A stretch of 64,000 nucleotides of DNA from Duodenibacillus sp964509205 (GCA_964509205.1 CAZDVW010000004.1:1-64000); one strand, 5' to 3'. Numbered from the stretch's first letter, positions 8,779-17,223 are shown. Notes: generated by a model not told the origin, from the letters alone. Translations and numbers: made by a program.

Positions 8779-9540
8779 TCAACGCTGAGAGTCTGTTTTG
8801 CTGAACCCGAGTTCGATGCTGATGGTTCTTGCACATTCGCAGACGGCTTTTCGCATCGTATCCATTGAGAGGTTTCCTTTGATTCCCGTCACTCCGACGG
8901 ATGCGATGACGCGCCCGTCATAATTGAAAATCGGGGCGGCTGCGGCAATGACGCCTTTTTCAAGTTCCTCATTGCAAAGGGCGTATCCCTGGGCAATGTT
9001 TTTTTCCGAGTCAATCAAAATATCTTCCAACGAGGTCTTTGTTCGGGCCGTAAATCGGGTGAGCGGTTTTTGCCGCTCAAACAGCATTCTTATGGTTGCC
9101 GGCTGATAGGCAAATATAATTTTTGCCGTGGCAGCCGCATAAAAAGGCATCTCGTTTCCAATCTGAGCAGCAAATTTTGAATGCATTTCTGTCGTCGGAT
9201 CTTCGCAGTGCGTGCAAATGACTTCCCCGGAATTTTCTTGACAGAGATAGACCACATTTTTCACAGTGCTTGCGGCTTTTCGCATTGGAAGACGTGCGAC
9301 GTCCGTAAGCCGGTCTTTGTTGAGAAGGTTTGAGGCCAATCGAAGGATTTTAAATCCCAGCCGATATTGCTTAGTCGCCTTGTCTTGTACGACAAGCCCG
9401 TTGTCGTATAAGGACATCAAAAAGCGGTGAGTTGTTCCTAATGATAAGTTCATCGTCACACTTAATTCAGAGACGGAAATTCCATCAGGGCGAGTGCTTA
9501 ACAGCGTGAGAAGTTCGACGGCTCGATTGATTGTTTGCAT
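8779..9540 (-). CDS. IclR-family transcriptional regulator
   Basis: 253 residues. An N-terminal winged HTH (~1-65, ISVSELSVTMNLSLGTTHRFLMSL) precedes an effector-binding IclR domain (~80-245) with YLCQENSGEVICTH and ASVGVTG. It is divergent from the ureide-type operon starting at 9731. The 190-bp spacer holds four palindromes of form TTTCC-N7-GGAAA, one of them 24 bp from this gene's start codon, so autoregulation and control of the operon are likely. The effector is probably a pathway intermediate (inference). Confidence 0.9.
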   Translation of the reverse strand: MQTINRAVELLTLLSTRPDGISVSELSVTMNLSLGTTHRFLMSLYDNGLVVQDKATKQYRLGFKILRLASNLLNKDRLTDVARLPMRKAASTVKNVVYLCQENSGEVICTHCEDPTTEMHSKFAAQIGNEMPFYAAATAKIIFAYQPATIRMLFERQKPLTRFTARTKTSLEDILIDSEKNIAQGYALCNEELEKGVIAAAAPIFNYDGRVIASVGVTGIKGNLSMDTMRKAVCECARTISIELGFSKTDSQR

Positions 9541-9564
9541 GTTCTGTCTAGGGAAAGTTTAAGT

Positions 9565-9581
9565 TTTCCGTCCATTGGAAA
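9565..9581. promoter_or_regulatory. Putative IclR operator 1
   Basis: TTTCC-GTCCATT-GGAAA: perfect 5-bp arms and a 7-bp spacer, 24 bp upstream of the iclR start codon, positioned to repress iclR itself. Confidence 0.6.
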
Positions 9582-9595
9582 GTTTTTTGAAATTT

Positions 9596-9632
9596 TATCC
9601 ATATAATGGGAAATACTTCCAATATATGGAAA
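9596..9632. promoter_or_regulatory. Putative IclR operators 2 and 3 (tandem)
   Basis: TATCC-ATATAAT-GGGAA (9596-9612, imperfect) and CTTCC-AATATAT-GGAAA (9616-9632) are spaced 20 bp apart start to start, about two helical turns, so two dimers could bind on the same DNA face. The AT-rich spacers could also overlap promoter -10 elements. Confidence 0.6.
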
Positions 9633-9681
9633 AACAAAAAAGTCGAGATGTTTCTTTTTTTGGTTTTAAATGTGAAAAGAG

Positions 9682-9698
9682 TTTCCATTATACGGAAA
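9682..9698. promoter_or_regulatory. Putative IclR operator 4
   Basis: TTTCC-ATTATAC-GGAAA, perfect arms and the same 7-bp spacer, 33 bp upstream of the start of the M20 hydrolase gene. Confidence 0.6.
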
Positions 9699-9730
9699 AT
9701 AACTGAAAGTGATTGAGGAGGAAGAACGCA

Positions 9731-10996
9731 ATGCAACGACTGAGGGATGGGGCTTTTGAGTTTGCTGAGAAAGTGTTTGACGAGATTCGGGATTTTTCAA
9801 AAGATCCCGTGATCGGCATCTCAAGACAGGGTTACGGACCAGTTGAGCAGAAGGTACACGATTACATTAAGAACTGGGCCAAAGAACTTTCTCTTGAGGT
9901 TCGCACGGATCGGTGCGGCAATCTTTTTGTCACGCTTGCCGGTTTAGATCGATCGCTTCCTTGCTATATGACGGGGTCTCATGGCGACAGTGTCCCGCAG
10001 GGAGGCCACTACGACGGTCTGGCCGGAGTTGTCGCCGGAATGACCGTGATTTGGTGGATGAAAAAAATCGGTTTCACTCCGAAGCGCGATCTCACATTGG
10101 TGGTTTTCCGTATGGAGGAAAGTTCCTGGTTTGGAAAGGCCTACGTCGGATCTTTGGCGATGACAGGACAATTGACAAAAGAGGATTTGGCACTCAAGCA
10201 TCGTTCGGAAGACATTACTTTGGCGGATGCAATTCGCAAGGCCGGATTCTCCGCTGAAGAAATGATCAGAAAAGACCCCGCCATTGATTACGCAAAAATT
10301 GCTGCTTTTACGGAATTGCATATCGAGCAAGGGCCGACATTGGATTCTCATGCCAAGGAACGAGTGGGGATTGTTACGGGAATTCGAGGCAATTTTCGGC
10401 ACAAGACGTGCCGTTGCCTTGGCGTGACGGCGCATTCTGGAGCGGTTGACCGTCAATATCGGCATGACGCTGTCATGGCAGTAGCGGATCTTTTGATGAA
10501 AATGGATCGACATTGGATGGACTGGCTTCTTAAGGGAGAAGATCTCGTGTTCACAATGGGCGTTTTTAAAACCAATCCGTCTGCCGCGATCGCCATCATC
10601 CCCGGGGAGGTTTCTTTCAGCATCGATATGCGCTCGCTTTCTCGTGAGACGCTGAATCGATTCCATGATTTGCTTGAGGCCGAGTGTGCTGTTGTCGCAG
10701 CAGATCGGGGCGTGAAGTTTGAGTTTGATCGCAAGATGATTTGCGAACCCTCCGGAGTGAATGAGGCACTGATGCAGCATCTTGCAGAGAGCGCCAAGAA
10801 GGCAGAAATCCCGACGCTCATGATTCCGAGCGGAGCGGGACACGATGCCGCCGTTCTGGGTAACGAAGGGATACCTGTTTCCATGATTTTTGTAGCGAAC
10901 CAGGACGGTTCTCATAATCCGCACGAAAAAATGTGTCTGGAGGATTTTCTCTTGGGGACAGAGGTTTTGTATACAGCTATTGCTAATTACGATTGA
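9731..10996 (+). CDS. M20 zinc amidohydrolase, allantoate/N-carbamoyl-amino-acid amidohydrolase type
   Basis: 421 residues from ATG 9731 behind GAGGAGGAAG; the TTG at 9713 overlaps that ribosome site. Family marks: TGSHGDSVPQGGHYDGLAG (metal His and Asp ~78-92), RMEESSWFG (catalytic Glu pair), ELHIEQGP (metal His), and a C-terminal SGAGHDAAVLGN with its metal His. Members hydrolyse N-carbamoyl groups (allantoate, ureidoglycolate, N-carbamoyl amino acids, beta-ureidopropionate), releasing ammonia and CO2. It is the first gene of the IclR-associated cluster, and its last codons overlap the upstream leader of the next gene. Which N-carbamoyl compound it uses cannot be read here. Confidence 0.88.
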   Translation: MQRLRDGAFEFAEKVFDEIRDFSKDPVIGISRQGYGPVEQKVHDYIKNWAKELSLEVRTDRCGNLFVTLAGLDRSLPCYMTGSHGDSVPQGGHYDGLAGVVAGMTVIWWMKKIGFTPKRDLTLVVFRMEESSWFGKAYVGSLAMTGQLTKEDLALKHRSEDITLADAIRKAGFSAEEMIRKDPAIDYAKIAAFTELHIEQGPTLDSHAKERVGIVTGIRGNFRHKTCRCLGVTAHSGAVDRQYRHDAVMAVADLLMKMDRHWMDWLLKGEDLVFTMGVFKTNPSAAIAIIPGEVSFSIDMRSLSRETLNRFHDLLEAECAVVAADRGVKFEFDRKMICEPSGVNEALMQHLAESAKKAEIPTLMIPSGAGHDAAVLGNEGIPVSMIFVANQDGSHNPHEKMCLEDFLLGTEVLYTAIANYD

Positions 10997-11015
10997 TTTT
11001 TACGGAGAAGAACAA

Positions 11016-12419
11016 ATGTGGGATTTAGCCATTAAGAACGGCATATGCGTCACATCCAAAGAAACTTTCAGAGCAGACGTTTATGTGAAAGACGGAAAAA
11101 TTGCCGCACTCACAACGGAAGATCTCGGTGCAGCGAAAGAAACGATTGATGCGTCGGGGAAGAAGGTTTACGCCGGGTTTATTGATACCCATGTTCACTC
11201 ACGTGACGGCGGTGCCCTTCATAAGGAAACATTTGCCCATTCAACGCGAGGAGCTGCAATGGGCGGCATTACGACGGTTGTCGAGATGCCCAATGCCGTT
11301 CCGCCCGTGAGTTCCGTCGAAAATTTTAAAAAGCAGAAAGACAATCTTGCGAGCAAAGCCTATGTGGATTTTGCCATGTGGGCACTTTGTGTCGGTGACT
11401 TAAACAACAAAGATTTGCTTGATCTGGATAAGCTTGGTGTTGCAGGGTATAAGTTTTTTTGGGGATACGCTCTGAAAAAGAGCAATTTCAACCTGATTTA
11501 TAACTATGACCCGAACGATCCGGATGTTTTTCCTCCTTTGGATGACGGTCATGTCTTCGATATTTTTAAAACGGTTTCCAAAACAGGGAAATTGTTGGGT
11601 ATTCATGCGGAAAACTCAGCAATCATCCGTCGCTTGACCGATCAAGTCAAGCCGGAGGAGTATGAAACGGAGTACGAAGCACTTTTGGCTTGCCGTCCGA
11701 GCGTGTGTGAAGAAACGGTTGTTCAGACAGCAATTTCATTTTCAAAAGCAACAAATTGTCGACTGCATGTTCTTCACGCCTCCGCAAAAGAAACCGTTGA
11801 TTTAGTCGAACAGGCTCAGAAGAAAAGGTTAAAGGTAACGGCGGAAACTTGTCCGCATTATCTTGTTCTGACGAAGGACGATTTTAAGCGTGTCGGTCCG
11901 ATGATTAAGGGGTATCCGCCTGTTCGTGAAAAGGCTGATCAGGCTCGCCTCTGGGATGGGATTCGCAGGGGAATCCTCTCGCATGTGTGCTCGGATCATG
12001 CTCCGCATACGGTGGCAGAAAAGACAGGAAGCCTCTTTAAGATTCCCTCGGGAATGTGCACGATTGAAACGCTTGTTCCTTTGATGACGGATTCTGTCAA
12101 TAAGGGATTGATCTCAGAAAAAGACATTGCCCGCATTCTTTCGGAGAGGCCGGCAGAACTGTTTGGTCTTGATCACCGAAAGGGCTTTCTGCGGGTCGGA
12201 ATGGATGCAGATATCACGATTGTTGACTATGACTACGAAGAAACAGTCGACGTCAACCGCTTCCAGAGCGTCAGCAAAGTCTCCGGATTTAACGGATTCA
12301 AGCTTAAGGGGTATCCGGTCGCGACCATTTTGCGAGGACATGTTGTGATGAAGGATCGCCAATTAATCGGGAACCAGTACGGTGAGTTCGTGGCTGCTCA
12401 CCCGGCGTGCAAGGGATAG
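11016..12419 (+). CDS. Cyclic amidohydrolase (allantoinase/dihydropyrimidinase/dihydroorotase family)
   Basis: 467 residues from ATG 11016 behind CGGAGAAG. Metal-site motifs are in the family order: DTHVHSRDGG (HxH, ~59), the carboxylated Lys candidate in GVAGYKFFWGY (~145), GIHAENSA, LHVLHAS and CSDHAPHT (metal Asp). Such enzymes open hydantoin-like or dihydropyrimidine rings, giving the N-carbamoyl product that the upstream M20 enzyme would hydrolyse. Allantoinase is the best guess because of SDHAPHTVAEK and the racemase next door, but D-hydantoinase or dihydropyrimidinase fit as well. Same operon; starts 19 bp after the M20 stop. Confidence 0.87.
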   Translation: MWDLAIKNGICVTSKETFRADVYVKDGKIAALTTEDLGAAKETIDASGKKVYAGFIDTHVHSRDGGALHKETFAHSTRGAAMGGITTVVEMPNAVPPVSSVENFKKQKDNLASKAYVDFAMWALCVGDLNNKDLLDLDKLGVAGYKFFWGYALKKSNFNLIYNYDPNDPDVFPPLDDGHVFDIFKTVSKTGKLLGIHAENSAIIRRLTDQVKPEEYETEYEALLACRPSVCEETVVQTAISFSKATNCRLHVLHASAKETVDLVEQAQKKRLKVTAETCPHYLVLTKDDFKRVGPMIKGYPPVREKADQARLWDGIRRGILSHVCSDHAPHTVAEKTGSLFKIPSGMCTIETLVPLMTDSVNKGLISEKDIARILSERPAELFGLDHRKGFLRVGMDADITIVDYDYEETVDVNRFQSVSKVSGFNGFKLKGYPVATILRGHVVMKDRQLIGNQYGEFVAAHPACKG

Positions 12420-12432
12420 AGGAAACTAGAAA

Positions 12433-12471
12433 GTGCGGTCTGTTCACTTCCCCCTCCGTGAACGACCGCAC
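12433..12471 (+). other. Strong intercistronic hairpin with possible GTG start
   Basis: GTGCGGTC-T-GTTCAC pairs with GTGAAC-GACCGCAC: 14 bp with one bulged T and a 10-nt pyrimidine loop. No T run follows, so it is unlikely to terminate. Its first three bases are an in-frame GTG that has a good GAGGA ribosome site 8 nt upstream, so it may hold down translation of the racemase or act as a processing or stability element. Confidence 0.55.
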
Positions 12472-12483
12472 CTCCCTCTTAAG

Positions 12484-13113
12484 ATGATGAAAGAAATCAC
12501 ACTGATTAATCCGAATTCGACGTTTGCCATGAACTCAGTCATTTTGGGTTCGGCAGAGCGAGCGGCAGGCTACAACGTGGCTCTTCGTGTTGTTTGCGTT
12601 GAAGAGTCTCCCTCGTTGATCAATACAGATGCCGATGAGATTCGTGCTGCTTACTGGACGCTTTCAAAGGCAAAGATGCTTCAGAACTCCACGGATGGAT
12701 TCGTCATTGCTTGTCACAGTGATCCGGCCGTGAGCGCTGTTGAAGAGGAAACAGGCAAGAAGACTGTCGGTATCGGTTTTGCCTCTTTATCAGCAGCTGC
12801 CCGTTATGCGGGCAAGTCAGCCATTCTCGCAATCTCAGAGCATTCCATTCGGCGAAAGACGGCGCTTGCCCGCCGCTATGGGTTTGAAGGTCGTTTTGAT
12901 ACGTACGCCTCGGGATACTCTGAAATGATGTCGGAGTCCGAGATCCTTCAATGTTTGGAAAGGGCGGCACGGATTGCCTTGCAAAAGGCCGATTACGCAA
13001 GTCTTGTGCTGGGATGTGCCGGGATGGGATGCGCGGCTCCGATGTTAAGAAAGAGACTGCCGATTCCCGTGATCGACGGAGTGGAAGAAGCTGTCAAATT
13101 CTTCAACAGATAA
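12484..13113 (+). CDS. Asp/Glu/hydantoin racemase family (allantoin/hydantoin racemase-like)
   Basis: 209 residues from ATG 12484, where homology-like sequence begins (KEITLINPNST). The alternative GTG at 12433 would add 17 residues and has a better ribosome site (GAGGA at 12420-12424). The two catalytic Cys of the HyuE/HpxA family are visible: VIACHSDPAV (~77) and LGCAGMGCA (~178). The family interconverts enantiomers of 5-substituted hydantoins or allantoin, feeding a stereospecific hydrolase. Together with the two upstream hydrolases it forms the classical racemase-hydantoinase-carbamoylase trio. Confidence 0.85.
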   Translation: MMKEITLINPNSTFAMNSVILGSAERAAGYNVALRVVCVEESPSLINTDADEIRAAYWTLSKAKMLQNSTDGFVIACHSDPAVSAVEEETGKKTVGIGFASLSAAARYAGKSAILAISEHSIRRKTALARRYGFEGRFDTYASGYSEMMSESEILQCLERAARIALQKADYASLVLGCAGMGCAAPMLRKRLPIPVIDGVEEAVKFFNR

Positions 13114-13169
13114 GAGCAGTAAAAGACTTTTTGGAGCAGTTTGTTTTTTTATTTAAAAAATGAAAAGTT

Positions 13170-13186
13170 TTTCCATATTAAGGAAA
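13170..13186. promoter_or_regulatory. Putative IclR operator 5
   Basis: TTTCC-ATATTAA-GGAAA lies 52 bp before the start of the next amidohydrolase gene and has the same arms and spacer as the operators near iclR. It suggests a second controlled promoter inside the cluster. Confidence 0.6.
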
Positions 13187-13238
13187 ACGAAACAATCGTT
13201 GTTTTTGATTTGATTCCAAGGACATGAGGAGAAATGTC

Positions 13239-14678
13239 ATGCAACAGACAGAGCCAATTGTTTTATTGAAAAACAATTCATACGTCGTCGGTTACAAGAA
13301 CGGAGGACACGTCCTTTATAAGGACGGCGAAATTGCCTATCAGGGAAACCGCGTTGTTTTTGTTGGAAAGAAATTTGAAGGGCATGCCGACGAAGTCGTG
13401 GACACGCGCAGAGGCTTCGTTATGCCGGGACTTGTGAATTGTCACTGCCATGTGGCGGCAAGTCCCGTTGAGAAAGGATTTCTGGAAGATATCGGGAGCA
13501 GAAATTTTTACGGAACAAGTTTGTATGAATCGCTCCGCGTAACGCACCTCAATATTGAGGATCAGGAAGATGTATTTCGTTTTTCTTTGTCGGAGATATT
13601 AAAGAAGGGGTCGACTACGATCTTTGAGCTCGGTCGCGCGACAGAACCGATGATTGAAACGATTGCGCAGTCTGGAATTCGCGCCTATGTGGGGCCGATG
13701 GCACGCTCTTGCGTTTTTATGACGCAGGACGGTAAGACGGTTCACTACGACTGGAATGAAGCAGATGCTTTTAAGCGGCTTCAATACACGGTGGATCTGC
13801 ATGAAAAGTATTCCGGCAGCTTCAACGATCGCATTCGCATTGCCCTTTACCCGGGGCAAGCAGATTGTGTGACGCCCGATTTCTTAAAAGAGGTTCGTAA
13901 GGCGGCTGATGCAACAGGAATGCGGATTCAGATCCATGCCGCACAGTCCATTAATGAAATTCAGGTTGTGATGCAACGTCACGGAATGGTTCCGGCTCAA
14001 TTTCTGCATGAGTACGGAATTTGCGGCCCGGATACGCTCTATAGCCACTACATCATGCCTTGCGGTTCGACACTGAACGGCTTGCGGATTGATAACGAAC
14101 TCGAGTTGATTGCAGGCGACGGGACAACTGTTGTGAATTGCCCGTGGGTTTACGGACGCCGCGGTTTCATCTTGGAATCGTTTTACAAGTACCGCAAGAG
14201 CGGAATCAATCTGGCGATCGGAACGGATTCGTTCCCGCAAGACATGGTTCGCGAGATGCGCGCGGCAGCGATTTTCGGAAAGATCGCCGAGTACGACACA
14301 TGGAAATGCACGGCGGCCGATGTTTTCAATGCCGCAACCCTAGGCGGAGCCAAAGCACTGGGACGCGATGACATCGGTCGTTTGTGCGAGGGTTCGAAAG
14401 CAGACATCGTTGTTATGTCAACTCAGAACATGGAATTTATGCCTTTGAGAGACCCAATCAAAGTCCTTGTTTACACAGCTGAGAGTCGTGACATCGACAA
14501 AGTGATTGTCGACGGTAAGACGCTTGTCGATAACGGCGAATTGCTTGGGTTGGATGAGAAGGAACTTTACAAGCATGTCCAGACGGCAGGAGAACATATG
14601 TGGGAGAACGTCTCAAAACGTGACTGGAAGGGGCGGTCGCATGAAGAGATGTCTCCGATGAGTTTCCCTGTTGAATAA
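13239..14678 (+). CDS. TRZ/ATZ-type amidohydrolase (deaminase superfamily)
   Basis: 479 residues from ATG 13239, with AGGAGA 6 nt upstream; an in-frame ATG at 13224 has only a very close AAGGA. Metal motifs: VNCHCHVAAS (HxH ~67), IQIHAAQS, and the metal Asp in IGTDSFPQD (~328). C-terminal composite beta-sandwich typical of chlorohydrolase, guanine deaminase and SsnA proteins (GSKADIVVMS). These act on amino groups of purines, pyrimidines or triazines. In this cluster it may feed nitrogen heterocycles to the ring-opening enzymes. It has its own upstream TTTCC-N7-GGAAA site, so it is likely transcribed both alone and with the operon. Confidence 0.85.
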   Translation: MQQTEPIVLLKNNSYVVGYKNGGHVLYKDGEIAYQGNRVVFVGKKFEGHADEVVDTRRGFVMPGLVNCHCHVAASPVEKGFLEDIGSRNFYGTSLYESLRVTHLNIEDQEDVFRFSLSEILKKGSTTIFELGRATEPMIETIAQSGIRAYVGPMARSCVFMTQDGKTVHYDWNEADAFKRLQYTVDLHEKYSGSFNDRIRIALYPGQADCVTPDFLKEVRKAADATGMRIQIHAAQSINEIQVVMQRHGMVPAQFLHEYGICGPDTLYSHYIMPCGSTLNGLRIDNELELIAGDGTTVVNCPWVYGRRGFILESFYKYRKSGINLAIGTDSFPQDMVREMRAAAIFGKIAEYDTWKCTAADVFNAATLGGAKALGRDDIGRLCEGSKADIVVMSTQNMEFMPLRDPIKVLVYTAESRDIDKVIVDGKTLVDNGELLGLDEKELYKHVQTAGEHMWENVSKRDWKGRSHEEMSPMSFPVE

Positions 14679-14694
14679 AGCATTCATAAAAAAT

Positions 14695-14724
14695 AGAAAG
14701 GATTGGATTTCGCCGATCCTTTCT
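14695..14724. other. Intergenic hairpin between amidohydrolase and DcuC-like gene
   Basis: AGAAAGGAT and ATCCTTTCT form a perfect 9-bp stem around a 12-nt loop. Only a short T/A mix follows (CTTAAAAAC), so termination would be leaky. It could reduce read-through into the transporter gene. Confidence 0.5.
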
Positions 14725-14750
14725 CTTAAAAACATAAAAGGAGAAGAAAG

Positions 14751-16028
14751 ATGATGTTGTGGGTTGGAGTAGTCATCGTTGTACTGGCTTTCGTTGCCGT
14801 AATTAAACAGTGGGAAGTTCGGGCAACGCTTTTCGGAGCCGGATTATTAATGTGCGTTTTAAGCGGGAATCCGCTTGCAGCGTTTGATTCTTTCAGCAAA
14901 ATGCTGGTTTCAAGCTGGCTCGTGCCGATCATTGCTTGCGCCATGGGTTTTGCGCAGGTCATTACGCTCACTGAGTGCGATAAGCATTTTTCCTTCCTCG
15001 CACTGAAACATGTCTTGAAGTTCAAAGCGCTGCTCATCCCGGCTACAGTTATCGTGACCTGGGTTTTGGCGATGGCAATGAACTCTCCGGCGGGCCTGGC
15101 CGCAACAATCGGACCGATCATTATTCCCGTATTGATCCGTGCAGGAATTGCCCCGGCTATGGCAGGTGCAACGCTTCTTGTTGCAACGTGGGGAGGATGT
15201 GCAAGCGTTTCTTCACCGCACATTGCGCTGATTACAAGTTTCTCTCACAGCGATATTGCTGATGTGGTAATTCGTACGTTGCCGGCAGCAGGTCCTGTTC
15301 TCCTTGTTTGTGCCGTTGGCATGTACATCACAGCTCTCGTAATGAAGGAAAACAAAGGCTATGAAGTTCCGGGAGAGAGCGCAGAAGACTTAATGGCCGA
15401 GGTGAAGTCCTTTAAGGTCAATTATCTGAAAGCCCTAATGCCGCTTTTGCCGCTCATTCTTCTTATTTTGGGTGCCAAGCAGGTCGGTCTTATTTATCGC
15501 TTCAGTGTTCCTCAGGTCATGATGATCGGCATGATCGTGACATTGTTGGTTAGCTGGACGAGTCCGTTTGAGGCAATGCGACGTTTTTGCAAGGGTATGG
15601 GAGACGGTTTCGGAAATATCGTCAGCATCATTGCCGCTGCCGCTGTGTTTACAGCGGGCATGAAAGACATCGGTCTTATTGATGCGCTTTTAAATGCAAT
15701 GAAGGATTCTGTGGATGTGGCAAAGATTGCAGGATCTTGGGGGCCATTTTTGATTGCGGCCTTAAGCGGCTCTGGCGATGCGGCGACGCTGGCCTTTAAC
15801 AATGCAGTAACCCCGAATGCTCCGCAGCTGGGCATGGATATTGATCTTCTTGGCATGACGGCGTATTACGGCGGCTCTTTGGGACGCACGATTTCGCCTG
15901 TAGCCGGCGTCTGCATCATTTTGGCTGGTGTTGCAAAGGTCAATCCGCTCCAGCTTTCAAAGCGTGTTATGGCCACGTGTATCGTCGGAAACTTTGTCGC
16001 ACTTGGAATCTTGCAGTACGTACTCTGA
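14751..16028 (+). CDS. DcuC-family anaerobic C4-dicarboxylate-type transporter
   Basis: 425 residues from the ATG at 14751 behind AAAAGGAGAAG. The protein is almost entirely hydrophobic, with about ten to twelve predicted membrane spans. MNSPAGLAATIGPIIIPVLIR, ATWGGCASVSSPH and GGSLGRTISPVAGV match the DcuC/C4-dicarboxylate carrier architecture. Because of its place in the ureide-type cluster it may import the substrate or swap an acid product for it. Family good, substrate unknown. A hairpin lies just after its stop. Confidence 0.82.
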   Translation: MMLWVGVVIVVLAFVAVIKQWEVRATLFGAGLLMCVLSGNPLAAFDSFSKMLVSSWLVPIIACAMGFAQVITLTECDKHFSFLALKHVLKFKALLIPATVIVTWVLAMAMNSPAGLAATIGPIIIPVLIRAGIAPAMAGATLLVATWGGCASVSSPHIALITSFSHSDIADVVIRTLPAAGPVLLVCAVGMYITALVMKENKGYEVPGESAEDLMAEVKSFKVNYLKALMPLLPLILLILGAKQVGLIYRFSVPQVMMIGMIVTLLVSWTSPFEAMRRFCKGMGDGFGNIVSIIAAAAVFTAGMKDIGLIDALLNAMKDSVDVAKIAGSWGPFLIAALSGSGDAATLAFNNAVTPNAPQLGMDIDLLGMTAYYGGSLGRTISPVAGVCIILAGVAKVNPLQLSKRVMATCIVGNFVALGILQYVL

Positions 16029-16051
16029 GTGTTTCCTATTCGTGAAGAGAA

Positions 16052-16090
16052 TCCGTCTGTCTTTTGAGTTTTTAAAGACAGACGGAGTTT
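16052..16090 (+). terminator. Hairpin terminator after the DcuC-like gene
   Basis: TCCGTCTGTCTT pairs with AAGACAGACGGA around a T-rich loop. The following AGTTTG is a poor T tract, so termination is probably partial, with the EamA gene 14 bp further on. Confidence 0.55.
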
Positions 16091-16099
16091 GACCAAACT

Positions 16100-16942
16100 A
16101 TGCATAGTGAAAAAATAGCAAAACTAGGGATTCTTGCAACAGCTCTTATCTGGAGTTCCGGTGGTTTGGCTGTAAAAATCACAGATTGTCCGGCAGACGC
16201 TCTAACGGGATGGCGGTGCCTTTTCTGCTTGATTCTTTTCTGGTTTTTCTACAGAAAAGAGAAACTTTTGACCTATACAAAAGCGCAATGGTTCGGGGCA
16301 ATTGCCTACTTTTTGATGGCTTACTTCTACATCGCGGCAACGCAGATGACAACGGCGGCTAACGCCATTTTGCTCCAGTACACAGCTCCCATCTATGTGG
16401 CGCTTTTATCTGTATGGTTTCTCAGAGAAAAGGTCACGATGAAAGATTGGACCGTCATTGTCGTCGTCTTTTGCGGCATGGTTCTTTTTTTCGTGGACAA
16501 GGCCGGCATTGGAAATATGCTCGGGAATGCTTTCGGAGTACTAAGCGGCCTTTCTTTTGCTGTGTTTATTGTTTGCACCCGAATGCAGAAAGAGGCTCAT
16601 CCGGCCGGCTCCATTTTTTTGGGAAATGTCATTGCTCTTGTTGTCTGCTTGCCGGGGATGATTGAAACGCCGGTGACGCAGGATGCTGTTCTGGGAGGAA
16701 TGTATTTGGGGCTGATTTACGGCGGACTCTCTTACATTATCTATTCTGCCAGCATTCGGTATGTATCGGCACTTTCGGCAATTCTAATTGCAACGATTGA
16801 GCCGGTTTTAAATCCTGTTTGGGTCTTTTTTATGATTGGAGAAAGGCCGAGTTTGTTCGCCGTTTTAGGCGGAACCGTCGTTGTTGGAGCCATCTTGATC
16901 GGTAATTTGTGGGATCTGAAAAAACAGAGTAGCGAGAAGTAG
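16100..16942 (+). CDS. DMT-superfamily EamA-type transporter
   Basis: 280 residues with ten predicted membrane helices in two EamA repeats (~8-140 and ~150-275). Marks: ALIWSSGGLAVK at the first helix, AANAILLQYTAPIYVALLS, and the repeat-two equivalent SALSAILIATIEPVLNPVW. EamA proteins usually export amino acids or metabolites. Its start has no strong ribosome site; it may be partly translated from the DcuC message. The substrate is unknown. Confidence 0.82.
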   Translation: MHSEKIAKLGILATALIWSSGGLAVKITDCPADALTGWRCLFCLILFWFFYRKEKLLTYTKAQWFGAIAYFLMAYFYIAATQMTTAANAILLQYTAPIYVALLSVWFLREKVTMKDWTVIVVVFCGMVLFFVDKAGIGNMLGNAFGVLSGLSFAVFIVCTRMQKEAHPAGSIFLGNVIALVVCLPGMIETPVTQDAVLGGMYLGLIYGGLSYIIYSASIRYVSALSAILIATIEPVLNPVWVFFMIGERPSLFAVLGGTVVVGAILIGNLWDLKKQSSEK

Positions 16943-17047
16943 ATTTGCTGAAGAAAACAGTCGGAGAGTTTTCTTCAGATTTCGGATTTTTTCTAAGAAA
17001 AAAGGCTTGCATTCTTTCTTGAAACCCGTTATATTTCGCATCCTCTT

Positions 17048-17124
17048 AGGCACGTAGCTCAGCTGGTTAGAGCATCACGTTGACATCGTGGGGGTCGTTG
17101 GTTCGAGTCCAATCGTGCCTACCA
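17048..17124 (+). tRNA. tRNA-Val(GAC)
   Basis: 77-nt cloverleaf with encoded CCA. Acceptor AGGCACG/CGTGCCT, D stem GCTC/GAGC, anticodon stem TCACG/CGTGG with loop TTGACAT (anticodon GAC), T arm GTTGG-TTCGAGT-CCAAT, discriminator A. It lies 18 nt upstream of the thrS leader peptide, so the leader transcript may start at this tRNA's promoter. Confidence 0.96.
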
Positions 17125-17142
17125 AAGAGTTTTGGAGATAAG

Positions 17143-17193
17143 ATGAATCTGTGTTGTCAGTTCTTGCGAACAACAACAACCCGATTCCGCTGA
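17143..17193 (+). CDS. Threonine-rich leader peptide of thrS (16 aa)
   Basis: ATG 17143 with GGAG 5 nt upstream; translates to MNLCCQFLRTTTTRFR and stops at TGA 17191-17193. Four consecutive Thr codons (ACA ACA ACA ACC) lie in mid-peptide. A rho-independent terminator (17224-17251) follows before thrS at 17290. This is the arrangement of ribosome-mediated transcription attenuation: stalling at Thr codons when charged tRNA-Thr is scarce would favour an antiterminator and raise ThrS synthesis. The peptide and terminator are directly visible. The competing antiterminator fold was not resolved by eye. Confidence 0.65.
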   Translation: MNLCCQFLRTTTTRFR

Positions 17194-17223
17194 TGGGGCC
17201 GGGCAGAGGTTTTTGTAAATTGA

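Noticed and set aside
9944..10924. 326-codon minus-strand frame across the M20 gene
   Set aside because: Shadow frame; the plus strand carries all M20 metal motifs.
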